From positions 1 to 10,510 of the forward strand of contig CAZTHL010000114.1 in assembly GCA_964613585.1 (NCBI GenBank): a stretch of 10,510 bases of DNA. The letters are read 5' to 3'. Origin of the DNA: CAZTHL01 sp964613585 (GTDB lineage Bacteria > Pseudomonadota > Alphaproteobacteria > DSM-16000 > Inquilinaceae). Below the pieces are notes generated by a model. The model worked only from the letters and a program-made list of their open reading frames with translations, made no database searches and was not told the DNA's origin. Shown here one piece after another: positions 1 to 8,838 of the stretch. Both the position numbers and the translations under genes were made by a program. Numbering within the stretch: the first letter of the stretch is position 1; each line of letters starts with the position of its first letter.

Positions 1-686
1 GCGATCCCGTTGATCATCGTGGTGTGGCTGTCGGTGCCCACGCAGGTGTCGGGAAACGCGTAGGTCGCCCCGTCGATCTCCCGCGTCCAGACCGCCTGGG
101 CGAGATGCTCGAGATTGACTTGGTGGCAGATGCCGGTGCCCGGCGGCACGACGCGGAAATTGTCGAAGGCGAGCTGGCCCCAGCGCAGGAACGCGTAGCG
201 CTCACGGTTACGCTCGAACTCGCGCTCGACATTGTGCTGGAAGGCGAGCGGGTTGCCGAATTCGTCGACCATCACCGAATGATCGATGACAAGATCCACA
301 GCGCACAGCGGGTTGATGCGCTGCGGGTCGCCGCCGAGGTGGTGCATGGCCTCGCGCATGGCGGCGAGGTCGACTACCGCCGGCACGCCGGTGAAGTCCT
401 GCATCAGAACGCGGGCCGGGCGGTAGGCGATTTCACGGTCGGAGCGGCGATCCTGGAGCCACTGTGCGCAGGCCTTGAGGTCGTCGGTGGTGACCGAGCG
501 ATCGTCCTCGAAACGCAGCAGGTTCTCGACAAGGACCTTCAGCGAGAAGGGCAGGAGAGACAGGTCGCCGAGCGCGGCCTGGGCCGCTTCGAGGCTGAAG
601 TAGTCGTACTCCTTGCCGTCGACGGTGAGCGTCCGGCGGGTCTTCAGGGTGTCATGTCCGGTATAGGTCACGGCGGCGATCTCCAT
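1..686 (-). CDS. acnA: Aconitate hydratase AcnA, N-terminal part (runs off left edge)
   Basis: This is the first 228 codons of aconitase A, the [4Fe-4S] TCA-cycle enzyme that interconverts citrate and isocitrate in the cytoplasm. The minus-strand translation begins MEIAAVTYTGHDTLKTRR. It contains the family blocks LPFSLKVLVENLLR, VLMQDFTGVPAVVDLAAMR, DLVIDHSV and, at residues 217-224, GTDSHTTM. The family is about 890-900 residues long, so roughly a quarter is present; the cluster-binding cysteines lie in the missing part. The ATG at 684-686 is the best in-frame start: GHDTLK, the usual beginning of homology, follows ten residues later. The Shine-Dalgarno match is poor. No other gene is close upstream, so the 824-bp gap to the right should hold its promoter. 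The family call is secure; the exact start is less so. Confidence 0.96.
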   Translation of the reverse strand, partial: MEIAAVTYTGHDTLKTRRTLTVDGKEYDYFSLEAAQAALGDLSLLPFSLKVLVENLLRFEDDRSVTTDDLKACAQWLQDRRSDREIAYRPARVLMQDFTGVPAVVDLAAMREAMHHLGGDPQRINPLCAVDLVIDHSVMVDEFGNPLAFQHNVEREFERNRERYAFLRWGQLAFDNFRVVPPGTGICHQVNLEHLAQAVWTREIDGATYAFPDTCVGTDSHTTMINGI

Positions 687-813
687 TCGCGCCGGCGACC
701 GCTTGAGGCGCCCGCCGCAAGGGCGGGGCAGCGCCGGCGTCCCGTTCCAAGGGACAGGGGCCTTCGGGCCGTTGAGATAACCGCTTTCCGGGCCTCGATC
801 AAACCGGCGCGGT

Positions 814-840
814 GTCATATCCCGTGCTGCAACGCGTCAA
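814..840 (-). promoter_or_regulatory. Weak candidate promoter for acnA
   Basis: On the minus strand TTGACG (840-835) matches a sigma-70 type -35 box. TATGAC (819-814) lies 15 bp downstream, which is a short spacer and only a partial -10 match. A transcript from here would have a leader of about 120 nt before the acnA ATG at 686. That leader can form two small hairpins, GGCC around a 4-nt loop (759-770) and a 6-bp stem at 711-727. This rests on pattern only; the true start may lie elsewhere in the gap. Confidence 0.25.
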
Positions 841-976
841 TACCCTGGGAAAGCAGGGCGGCCGGGCCGATCCTGGGCCGCCAGCGCAGAACGCCAGCCT
901 GAGGGGCACAGCCGTCACGGCGAACGGGTCCCCTTGAATCCGGCTGCCTCCGTGACGAGCCTATGGGCCGGCGCAT

Positions 977-992
977 TGTGACGTCCGTCACG
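977..992. promoter_or_regulatory. CRP-like palindrome, candidate operator
   Basis: The sequence tGTGACGTCCGTCACg has perfect 6-bp arms (978-983 and 986-991) around a 2-bp centre. Read as TGTGA-N6-TCACG it is one base from the E. coli CRP consensus TGTGA-N6-TCACA. Two more copies of the half-site stand nearby: CGTCAC at 913-918 and GTGACG at 952-957. It lies about 300 bp before acnA and about 520 bp beyond the end of livK2. The palindrome is directly seen; the regulator and the target gene are inference. Confidence 0.4.
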
Positions 993-1144
993 AGCGCCCC
1001 CGGTCGCGGATGGGGTCGCGCGTTGGCCTTGGCGCGGTCACTGGCCATCCGTCAGATAAGCAAGCCCGCCGCGACCCGCGGCCCGCGCCAGGATACGGGG
1101 CGTTCCGTCGCGCCCGGGCAGCGTGCCCCCCTCGGGCGAGCCGA

Positions 1145-1172
1145 CGAGATGACATGTCCGAGATGACAGGTC
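1145..1172. repeat. Two adjacent copies of a 14-bp repeat
   Basis: CGAGATGACATGTC (1145-1158) is followed directly by CGAGATGACAGGTC (1159-1172), which differs at one base. The repeat lies in non-coding DNA about 60 bp from the 15-bp array described separately. It may be a simple slippage product or a pair of protein sites; nothing in the sequence decides between these. Confidence 0.75.
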
Positions 1173-1232
1173 GTTTCGGCCCGGGCACGCCCGCCAACCC
1201 TGCGCCCCCCGGGCGCGCCGGGGGCTCACCAC

Positions 1233-1292
1233 TGACTGAGGTCGTTGTGACTGAGGTCGTTGTGACTGAGGTCGTTGTGACTGAGGTCGTTG
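1233..1292. repeat. Four perfect tandem copies of a 15-bp repeat
   Basis: The unit TGACTGAGGTCGTTG occurs four times without a mismatch and without spacers: 1233-1247, 1248-1262, 1263-1277 and 1278-1292. Read on the plus strand it would encode a repeated TEVVV peptide, but the surrounding frame looks like antisense noise and I do not treat it as a gene. Perfect identity between copies suggests recent slippage or strong constraint. The array lies between the livK2 terminator hairpin and acnA. Confidence 0.95.
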
Positions 1293-1462
1293 GCTTGCCG
1301 GCATCGGCTTCCGATCGCGCGCCCGGCGGATCAGAGATCTCGGCGTCCGGCGACCGTCGACGATCCCCCTCACCGGATCACCGGCGGCAAGGAAAGGAGC
1401 CTGCGCCTCATCGGTGCTGCAGCGCGACGTCTGACCGCGCAGCGTCACGCTCCCGGCGGGAT

Positions 1463-1487
1463 GGCCCGGCGGACGCGCCGCCGGGCC
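1463..1487 (-). terminator. Probable terminator hairpin after livK2
   Basis: A perfect 10-bp GC stem (GGCCCGGCGG, 1463-1472, and CCGCCGGGCC, 1478-1487) closes a 5-nt loop. It starts 23 nt after the livK2 stop codon, so it is well placed to end the liv transcript. No U-run follows on the minus strand. It may therefore be a weak intrinsic terminator, part of a Rho-dependent site, or a 3' stabilising hairpin. Confidence 0.5.
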
Positions 1488-1510
1488 GATGGTCCCTGCT
1501 GACGACGTGA

Positions 1511-2626
1511 TCAGAGCGCTTCCGGCTCCGCATAGTCGTAAGCGCCGTTGCTCCATCGGTAAAACACGTAGCCCGGAGCGCTGACGTCGCCCTTCTCGTC
1601 GAAGCCGATAGTGCCGAGCACGGTACTGAACTCCGACGCCCACAGCTGTTCGATGACCGGGTCAAGCTCCAGGGTGCCGGCCTGCTCCGCCGCCTGCGCC
1701 CAGGCCTGCACCGCCCCATAGGTATAGAGAGTGTACCCTTCCGGATCGTAGCCGTCGGCCAGGAACCGCTCGACCACCTCGGCCGCCACGTCGTTCTTGC
1801 GCGGGTCGGGGCTGAACGAGAACAGGGTTCCCTCGCCCGCGGCGCCGGTGATCGCCCAGAACTCGTCTGTGACCAGCGCGTCGCCGGACACCAGCTGGGT
1901 ATCCATGCCCTGCTCGCGCATCTGCCGGACCATCAGGCCGGCCTCGGTATGGTAGCCGCCGACATAGAGGACATTGGCGTCCAGCTGCTTCAGCTTGGAG
2001 ACAAGCGCCGTGTAGTCGCTCTCGCCCGCGGTGTAGGCCTCGTACAGGACCTCCTCGCCGCCGCGCTCCTGGAAGCGCGCCAAGGTCTGGTCGGCGAGAC
2101 CCTTGCCGTAGGCGGTCCGGTCATGGACGAAGGCGACCGACTGATCGGAGAAGTGCTCCATCAGGTAGTCGCCGGCCACGGCGCCCTGCTGATCATCACG
2201 GCCGCAGACGCGGAACACGTTGTCGCCGCCCTCGTCGGTCAGGGCCGGGTTGGTCGAGCCTGGCGAGATCTGAAGGATCCCTTCCTCGGTGTAGACTTGG
2301 CTGGCCGGGATGGACGAGCCCGAGCACCAGTGGCCGGCGACGAACACGACGTCGTCATTGACCATCTGATTGGCGACCGACACAGCCTGACGCGGATCGC
2401 AGGCGTCATCGCCGACAAGCAGGGTCACCTCCTCGCCAAGGACGCCGCCGGCCCGGTTCAGGTCGGCCACCGCCATCTCGGCGCCCCGGCGCATCTGCTC
2501 GCCAAAGGTGGCATACTGGCCGGTCATTGGCCCGACCACCGCGATGGTGATCTCGGCCTGGGCCGGGCCGGCGCCGAGCGCGAGCACGCCGGTCGCGGTC
2601 AATAGCGCGAGCTTGGTCTTCCTCAT
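1511..2626 (-). CDS. Branched-chain amino acid type periplasmic binding protein (LivK/BraC-like, paralogue 2)
   Basis: This 371-residue exported solute-binding protein of the LivJ/LivK/BraC family captures ligand in the periplasm for the LivHMGF transporter. Residues 1-24 are a signal peptide ending in PAQA, with cleavage expected before EITIAVVGP. Family marks are the GDDACDP and GHWCSGSS blocks with Cys76 and Cys101, equivalent to the LivJ/LivK disulfide. Others are SPGSTNPALT and TAGESDY. Compared with its upstream paralogue it carries Trp100 instead of Leu, Asn at the STNP position instead of Ala, and an extra Cys141. A good Shine-Dalgarno (AGGGAGA) stands about 10 nt before the ATG at 2624-2626. 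It is the last gene of the operon, 175 nt after paralogue 1. The ligand may be Leu/Ile/Val or another amino acid or amide; sequence alone does not decide this. Confidence 0.93.
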   Translation of the reverse strand: MRKTKLALLTATGVLALGAGPAQAEITIAVVGPMTGQYATFGEQMRRGAEMAVADLNRAGGVLGEEVTLLVGDDACDPRQAVSVANQMVNDDVVFVAGHWCSGSSIPASQVYTEEGILQISPGSTNPALTDEGGDNVFRVCGRDDQQGAVAGDYLMEHFSDQSVAFVHDRTAYGKGLADQTLARFQERGGEEVLYEAYTAGESDYTALVSKLKQLDANVLYVGGYHTEAGLMVRQMREQGMDTQLVSGDALVTDEFWAITGAAGEGTLFSFSPDPRKNDVAAEVVERFLADGYDPEGYTLYTYGAVQAWAQAAEQAGTLELDPVIEQLWASEFSTVLGTIGFDEKGDVSAPGYVFYRWSNGAYDYAEPEAL

Positions 2627-2654
2627 GATCCAACGTCTCCCTGATCAGGCCGGA

Positions 2655-2680
2655 GCCGGCCGCCGCTGGCGGCGGCCGGC
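2655..2680 (-). other. Strong hairpin between the two livK genes
   Basis: A perfect stem of at least 10 bp (GCCGGCCGCC, 2655-2664, with GGCGGCCGGC, 2671-2680) lies about 120 nt after the first livK stop and about 28 nt before the second livK start, just ahead of its ribosome binding site. No U-run follows. It could be a partial terminator or a processing and stability element that lowers expression of paralogue 2 relative to paralogue 1. The function is inference. Confidence 0.5.
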
Positions 2681-2801
2681 GCCCGGACATGGCCGTCATT
2701 GTGACATCCCGTCCCGAACGTTCCGGTCGGTCCCAGACCTCCGGCCGGTTGCGCCGGCAACTGTGCAGGCTTCCGATCCCGATCGGCAAGGCCCTGCCCG
2801 C

Positions 2802-3908
2802 TCAGAGTGCGACCCGCTTGCCCTCTGTCCACACGTACCAGACATAGGCCGGCTGCTCGACATCGCCCTCGTCGTTGAAGCTGAGCTCGCCGACAACGGT
2901 GTTGAACGTGCCCTCGCGCAGGGCCTCGATCACCGCGTCCAGGTCGGTCGTGCCGGCGGCCTCGACCGCCTGGGCGAAGACCTGGATCGTAGCATAGGAG
3001 TAGAGGGTGAAGCCGGCGGGCTCGAAGCCAGCCTCGCGCATTCGCTCGACCACCGGGGCGGCCTGCGGGAACTCGCGCGCGTCCGGTGAGAAGGAGTGCA
3101 GCGTGCCCTCGCCGGCCTCGCCGGTGATCGCCCAGAACTCATCGTTGTTAAGGCCGTCGCCCGAGATCAGCTGGGTGTCCATGCCCTGCTCGCGCATCTG
3201 CCGGACGATAAGGCCCGCCTCCGGATGGTAGCCACCGTAGTAGACAACGTCGACGTCGTTGGCCTTCAGCCGCGTGACGAGGGCCGAGTAGTCGCTCTCG
3301 CCGGCCGTGATGCCCTCGAACATCACCTCCTGGACGCCCGCCGTGTTCAGGCCTTCCCGCATCGCCTCGGCGAGGCCTCGGCCGTATTGCTGCTGGTCGT
3401 GAACGACGGCGATGCGCTGGTCGCCATAGGTGTCGACGATGTACTCCGCGGCGATGCTGCCCTGCTGATCGTCCCGGCCAACCACGCGGAAGATGTTCTC
3501 GCCGCCCTCCTCGGTCAGCGCCGGCGCGGTGGAGGCCGGCGAGATCATCAGCACGTCCTCCTCGGTGTACACCTCGCCCGCCGGGATCGACGAGCCCGAG
3601 CACAGATGGCCGCTCACGAAGACGACCCCCTCGGCCACCATGTCGTTGGCGACGGACACGGCTTGGCGCGGGTCGCAGACATCGTCGCCGGTGATCAAGG
3701 TCAGCTCCTCGCCGAGCACGCCGCCGGCGGCGTTGATATCGGCGACCGCGAGCTCCGCACCACGGACCTGCTGCTCGCCGAAGGAGGCGATGTCGCCGGT
3801 TTGCGGGCCGGCAACGCCGATCAGGATCTCGGCCTGGGCCGGCACGGCCGCGAGGGTGGCCGCAAAGGCGCCGGCCAGGCTCGTTGCCAGAAGCGATGGT
3901 GTTCTCAT
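2802..3908 (-). CDS. Branched-chain amino acid type periplasmic binding protein (LivK/BraC-like, paralogue 1)
   Basis: This 368-residue exported binding protein resembles E. coli LivJ/LivK closely along its whole length. Residues 1-26 form a signal peptide ending in PAQA, before EILIGVAGPQTG. Marks are GDDVCDP (Cys78), GHLCSGSS (Cys103, likely disulfide partner), SPASTAPALT, VHDQQQYGRGLA, ITAGESDY and VYYGGYHPEAGLIVRQ. The LivJ position with PEG, which holds the ligand ammonium group, reads SGDG here. The start at ATG 3906-3908 is chosen because the signal peptide begins there and AGGGA lies about 7 nt upstream; the open frame continues further upstream but only as overlap with the preceding gene. 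It follows the small membrane gene by 109 nt that contain two adjacent hairpins. Paralogue 2 follows downstream. Confidence 0.94.
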   Translation of the reverse strand: MRTPSLLATSLAGAFAATLAAVPAQAEILIGVAGPQTGDIASFGEQQVRGAELAVADINAAGGVLGEELTLITGDDVCDPRQAVSVANDMVAEGVVFVSGHLCSGSSIPAGEVYTEEDVLMISPASTAPALTEEGGENIFRVVGRDDQQGSIAAEYIVDTYGDQRIAVVHDQQQYGRGLAEAMREGLNTAGVQEVMFEGITAGESDYSALVTRLKANDVDVVYYGGYHPEAGLIVRQMREQGMDTQLISGDGLNNDEFWAITGEAGEGTLHSFSPDAREFPQAAPVVERMREAGFEPAGFTLYSYATIQVFAQAVEAAGTTDLDAVIEALREGTFNTVVGELSFNDEGDVEQPAYVWYVWTEGKRVAL

Positions 3909-3933
3909 CCGAAGTCCCTGTTCCTGGTTGGTG

Positions 3934-3975
3934 GCCGCGTCGCCGCGGCGGATCTGCACGGTCCGGCGCAGATCC
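3934..3975 (-). other. Two adjacent hairpins upstream of livK paralogue 1
   Basis: On the transcript strand, an 8-bp stem (arms 3968-3975 and 3950-3957, GGATCTGC/GCAGATCC, 10-nt loop) is followed without a gap by a 6-bp GC stem (arms 3944-3949 and 3934-3939). The loop of the second stem is GCGA, a GNRA tetraloop. The pair ends 25 nt before the livK1 start codon. Such structures in liv-type operons could block 3' decay or mark a processing site that raises binding-protein mRNA. The structures are seen; the role is inference. Confidence 0.45.
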
Positions 3976-4017
3976 CCGTCCGGGCACGACCCGATTATCG
4001 CCAACCGCTCGGCCGGC

Positions 4018-4365
4018 TCAAGCGCCGCCACCCTTCTCCCGCCAGCCGAACAGGCCCCGGCGCTCGTAGAGCCAGGGATACTGGCTGACCATCTTGTGGG
4101 CACGGGTGAGCTGATAGGCGAGCGCGGCGATGGCCAGGAGCACCAAGCTGTCCACGAGGTAGCCCGCGACGGACAGCAGCTCGCCGCCGAACAGCGCATA
4201 GACGAGGAACCGGTCGCCGCAGCCGAGGAGCAGCGAATACGGCAGCAGGAGCAACTGCGGCTGCCAAGTCCGGGCCAGGGCCTGGCCGGTCAGGAAGGCG
4301 GCGCCGCCGAAGATCATCACGGTCAGGCCGATAAAGACGGGCCAGCTCGAGCCCAGCGCGTCCAT
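4018..4365 (-). CDS. Small three-helix membrane protein of the liv operon (DUF6867-like, function unknown)
   Basis: This 115-residue protein begins MDALGSSWPVFIGLTVMIFG. Three hydrophobic stretches at about 9-30, 36-58 and 62-86 are followed by a basic and aromatic cytoplasmic-type tail with QYPWLYERRGLFGW. A strong Shine-Dalgarno (AGGAG, about 6 nt before the ATG at 4363-4365) shows that it is translated. It lies 35 nt after livF and before livK1, as an apparent sixth kind of component in the transporter operon. From memory it resembles a domain of unknown function, DUF6867, found beside liv genes in alphaproteobacteria; I cannot verify this here. It could be an accessory subunit, an assembly factor or a regulator of the LivHM channel. 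It is too short and lacks the motifs to be a permease. Confidence 0.85.
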   Translation of the reverse strand: MDALGSSWPVFIGLTVMIFGGAAFLTGQALARTWQPQLLLLPYSLLLGCGDRFLVYALFGGELLSVAGYLVDSLVLLAIAALAYQLTRAHKMVSQYPWLYERRGLFGWREKGGGA

Positions 4366-4400
4366 GGTTCTCCTCGTCCTCGACGTGCGTCCCTCGGCGG

Positions 4401-5107
<707 letters not shown>

Positions 5108-5108
<1 letters not shown>

Positions 5109-5967
5109 CAGCCCGCTCCGCCGGCGGCGCGGTCGGCCGGCTCATCCACCGGCGCGTCCTCCTCCTCGCCCAGATAGGCGCGAATGACGGCGGGATCGTG
5201 CTGGATCTGGCGCGGCGTTCCCTCGGCGATCTTCTTGCCGTAGTCGAGGACGACGATGGCGTCGGAGATGCTCATGACGACGCTCATGTCGTGCTCAATG
5301 AGCAGGACGCCGGTCTCGTGGCGGTCGCGGATTTCGGTGATCAGCTCGCCGAGTTCGTGAGTCTCCCGCGGGTTCAGGCCGGCCGCCGGCTCGTCGAGGC
5401 ACAGCAGCACGGGGTCGGTGCACATCGCCCGTGCGATTTCCAGCCGCCGCTGGGCGCCATAGGGCAGGGTGCCGGCATCGTAATCGGCCTGCTCGACGAG
5501 GCGCACCCGCTCCAGCCAGTAGCGCGCTTTTTCCACGGCATCCGCTTCGGCCTTGCGGAAGCCCGGCAGACCGAGCAGCCCGCCGAAGGTGAACAGCGAG
5601 GCCCGCATGAGCGACACGTGCTGGGCCACCAGAAGGTTCTCGAGCACGCTCATGCGGGCGAACAGTCGGATGTTCTGGAAGGTGCGGGCGATCCCGGCGC
5701 GGGCCGAGATGTCGTGCCCTTCCATGCGCTCGAGCAGGAATGTCCGGCCGTCCCGAGCGAGCGAGAGCCGCCCCTCGGTCGGCTTGTAGAAGCCGGTCAG
5801 GCAGTTGAAGACGGTCGTCTTGCCGGCGCCGTTGGGGCCGATGATGGCGGTGATGGCATCGCGGCCCGCGGTGAACGAGACGTCGTCGATCGCCACCAGG
5901 CCGCCGAAGCGCATGGTAAGATGCTCCACCGTCAGCAGGGGCGGGGGGCCGATCGCGCGCGCCGCGC

Positions 5968-5971
<4 letters not shown>
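5108..5971 (-). CDS. livG: Branched-chain amino acid ABC transporter ATP-binding protein LivG
   Basis: This 287-residue ATPase is the partner of LivF. Walker A GPNGAGKT is at residues 45-52, followed by the LivG-typical TVFNCLTGFYKP. The Q-loop is TFQNIRLF (Gln99). The signature LPYGAQRRLEIARAM (169-183) has YGAQR in place of SGGQ, a normal LivG trait. Walker B ends LCLDEP (Asp193, Glu194) and the switch is LIEHDM (His227). The C-terminal 20 residues are an acidic and Ala-rich extension (EEEDAPVDEPADRAAGGAG). AGGAGG stands about 10 nt before the ATG, which overlaps the livM stop by four bases (ATGA). Confidence 0.97.
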
Positions 5972-7497
<1,526 letters not shown>

Positions 7498-7502
7498 GGC
7501 GT

Positions 7503-8420
7503 TCAGACCTTCTCGAGCTCCGGCCTGCCCAGCAGGCCGCTGGGGCGGAAGATCAGCACCATGACGAGCACCGAGAAGGCGGCGACGTCCTTGTACTCGA
7601 CGGTGAAGTAGCCGGACCAGAAGGCCTCGATCAGGCCGATCAGCATGCCGCCAAGCATCGCGCCCGGCAGCGAGCCGATGCCGCCCAGGACCGCCGCGGT
7701 GAATGCCTTGATGCCGACCAGGAAGCCTTCATAGAAGTCCACGACGCCGTAGCGGATCAGGTACATCAGCCCGGCGACCGCGGCCAGGGCTGCGCCCATG
7801 ACGAAGGTCAGCGATATGGTGCGGTCGACATCGACGCCGAGCAGCGCGGCCATGGTCTTGTCCTGCTCGCAGGCGCGCTGCTGCCGTCCCAGATTGGTCT
7901 TGGCGATGAGCAGGGTAAAGGCGACCATCAGCACGATGGTGAGCACGATGATCATGATCTGCACGTAGCTGATGGTCACCGTGAAGCCGGTTCCGCTTTC
8001 CATCAGCGTGTAGCCGCCCTGGATCACCGGCGGCAGCGGCTTGGTGCGCGCCCCCTGCAGCAGCTGCACGTAATTCTGCAGGAAGATCGACATGCCGAGC
8101 GCCGAGATGAGCGGCGCCAGCCGGAAGGACCCGCGCAGCGGACGGTAGGCGATGCGCTCCACCGTCCAGCCGTACACGCTGGTGAACAGCATGGCGATGA
8201 TCAGCACGATCACGATCGCCAGCGGCACCCAGGTGATGCCGGCGATGCCGAGCACCAGGAAGCTCATCAGCGCGATGAAGGCACCGACCATGAAGATATC
8301 GCCGTGGGCGAAATTGATCATGCCGATGATGCCGTACACCATCGTGTAGCCGATGGCGATCAAGCCATAGATCGCGCCGAGCGTGACCCCGTTGATAAGC
8401 TGCTGCAGAAAATATTCCAT
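7503..8420 (-). CDS. livH: Branched-chain amino acid ABC transporter permease LivH
   Basis: This 305-residue multi-pass permease is the first gene of the operon. It begins MEYFLQQLINGVTLGAIYGL and has the family blocks IGMINFAHGDIFMVGAF, VERIAYRPLRGS and LISALGMSIFLQNYVQ. It also has the ATPase-contact loop RACEQDKTMAALLGVDVDRTI, then AFTAAVLGGIGSLPGAMLGG and the terminal FRPSGLLG. About eight hydrophobic segments are visible. The length is normal for LivH/BraD. The ATG at 8418-8420 has only a modest ribosome site (GGGTG close by). The 494-bp gap upstream, with palindromic repeats, is the natural place for the operon promoter. Confidence 0.96.
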   Translation of the reverse strand: MEYFLQQLINGVTLGAIYGLIAIGYTMVYGIIGMINFAHGDIFMVGAFIALMSFLVLGIAGITWVPLAIVIVLIIAMLFTSVYGWTVERIAYRPLRGSFRLAPLISALGMSIFLQNYVQLLQGARTKPLPPVIQGGYTLMESGTGFTVTISYVQIMIIVLTIVLMVAFTLLIAKTNLGRQQRACEQDKTMAALLGVDVDRTISLTFVMGAALAAVAGLMYLIRYGVVDFYEGFLVGIKAFTAAVLGGIGSLPGAMLGGMLIGLIEAFWSGYFTVEYKDVAAFSVLVMVLIFRPSGLLGRPELEKV

Positions 8421-8488
8421 ACACCCGTGATCTCAGGCTCGGAGTGGCGCGCTCAGAACGGCCGGGCCGCCGCCTGCCCGCGTGCTTC

Positions 8489-8543
8489 GCGCAATCCGCG
8501 CTGCGCGCAATCTGCGCTATGCGCAATCTGCGCTATGCGCAAT
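8489..8543. repeat. 16-bp tandem repeats with embedded palindromes, upstream of livH
   Basis: The unit GCGCAATCTGCGCTAT occurs at 8505-8520 and 8521-8536 as identical copies. A diverged copy stands at 8489-8504 (three mismatches), and a fourth is cut off after its first 7 bases (8537-8543). The phase creates the perfect palindrome TGCGC-TAT-GCGCA twice, at 8513-8525 and 8529-8541. The cluster lies about 70-125 bp upstream of the livH start, where a transcription factor for the operon would bind. Tandem symmetric sites suggest cooperative binding of a dimer, but simple slippage in GC-rich DNA is possible. Confidence 0.85.
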
Positions 8544-8838
8544 ACAGGCCGCGCGGTGTGCGCTGTCTGCAAAGTCCATACCGCCGCGCATGCCGAGGCT
8601 TGCGGCGAAAGCGCATGACACGCTCCGATGTCCTGGGAAGAGGAACACGAAAGCGGCGGTCTGCCCTACCCGGCCGCCGGCAGATGGTACCTCACGGGAG
8701 GCCAGTTGGTTCTGAGGATACCGGCTGGACGCATCGCTCACAAGCCCCGCCGCGCTGCGCCCGCACCCTCGACACGGCCCGGCGCGGACGTGCTCTGCCT
8801 GCCCGGGACCGCATCTGCCGCTGTTTTGGGCAGATGGG

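Larger units (their letters stand above)
687..1510. other. Long intergenic gap between livK2 and acnA
   Basis: No convincing gene is seen in these 824 bp on either strand. The open frames present are Arg/Pro/Ala-rich products of high GC content without recognisable domains. The gap holds a terminator-like hairpin next to livK2, a four-copy 15-bp repeat, a two-copy 14-bp repeat, a CRP-like palindrome at 977-992, and the presumed acnA promoter and leader. A small RNA cannot be excluded by eye. Confidence 0.7.

Noticed and set aside
711..770. Two small hairpins in the acnA leader as a riboswitch or iron-responsive element
   Set aside because: Stems of 4-6 bp in GC-rich DNA are common, and no known riboswitch core or conserved loop is visible.
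24..902. Long plus-strand open frame of 292 codons
   Set aside because: It lies antisense to the acnA start region, whose minus-strand translation is unmistakably aconitase. High GC content keeps the antisense frame open.
1010..1510. Plus-strand open frame with a TEVVV peptide repeat
   Set aside because: The peptide repeat is only the translation of the 15-bp DNA repeat. The rest is Arg/Pro/Ser-rich without a domain or a clear ribosome site.
2773..2786. Palindrome CCGATC-CC-GATCGG just after livK paralogue 1
   Set aside because: The 2-nt centre is too small for an RNA hairpin loop without opening the stem, and a single GC-rich palindrome of this size is weak evidence for an operator.
3908..4199. 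N-terminal extension of livK paralogue 1
   Set aside because: The frame stays open upstream, but the signal peptide and ribosome site fix the start at 3908, and the extension would overlap the small membrane gene.
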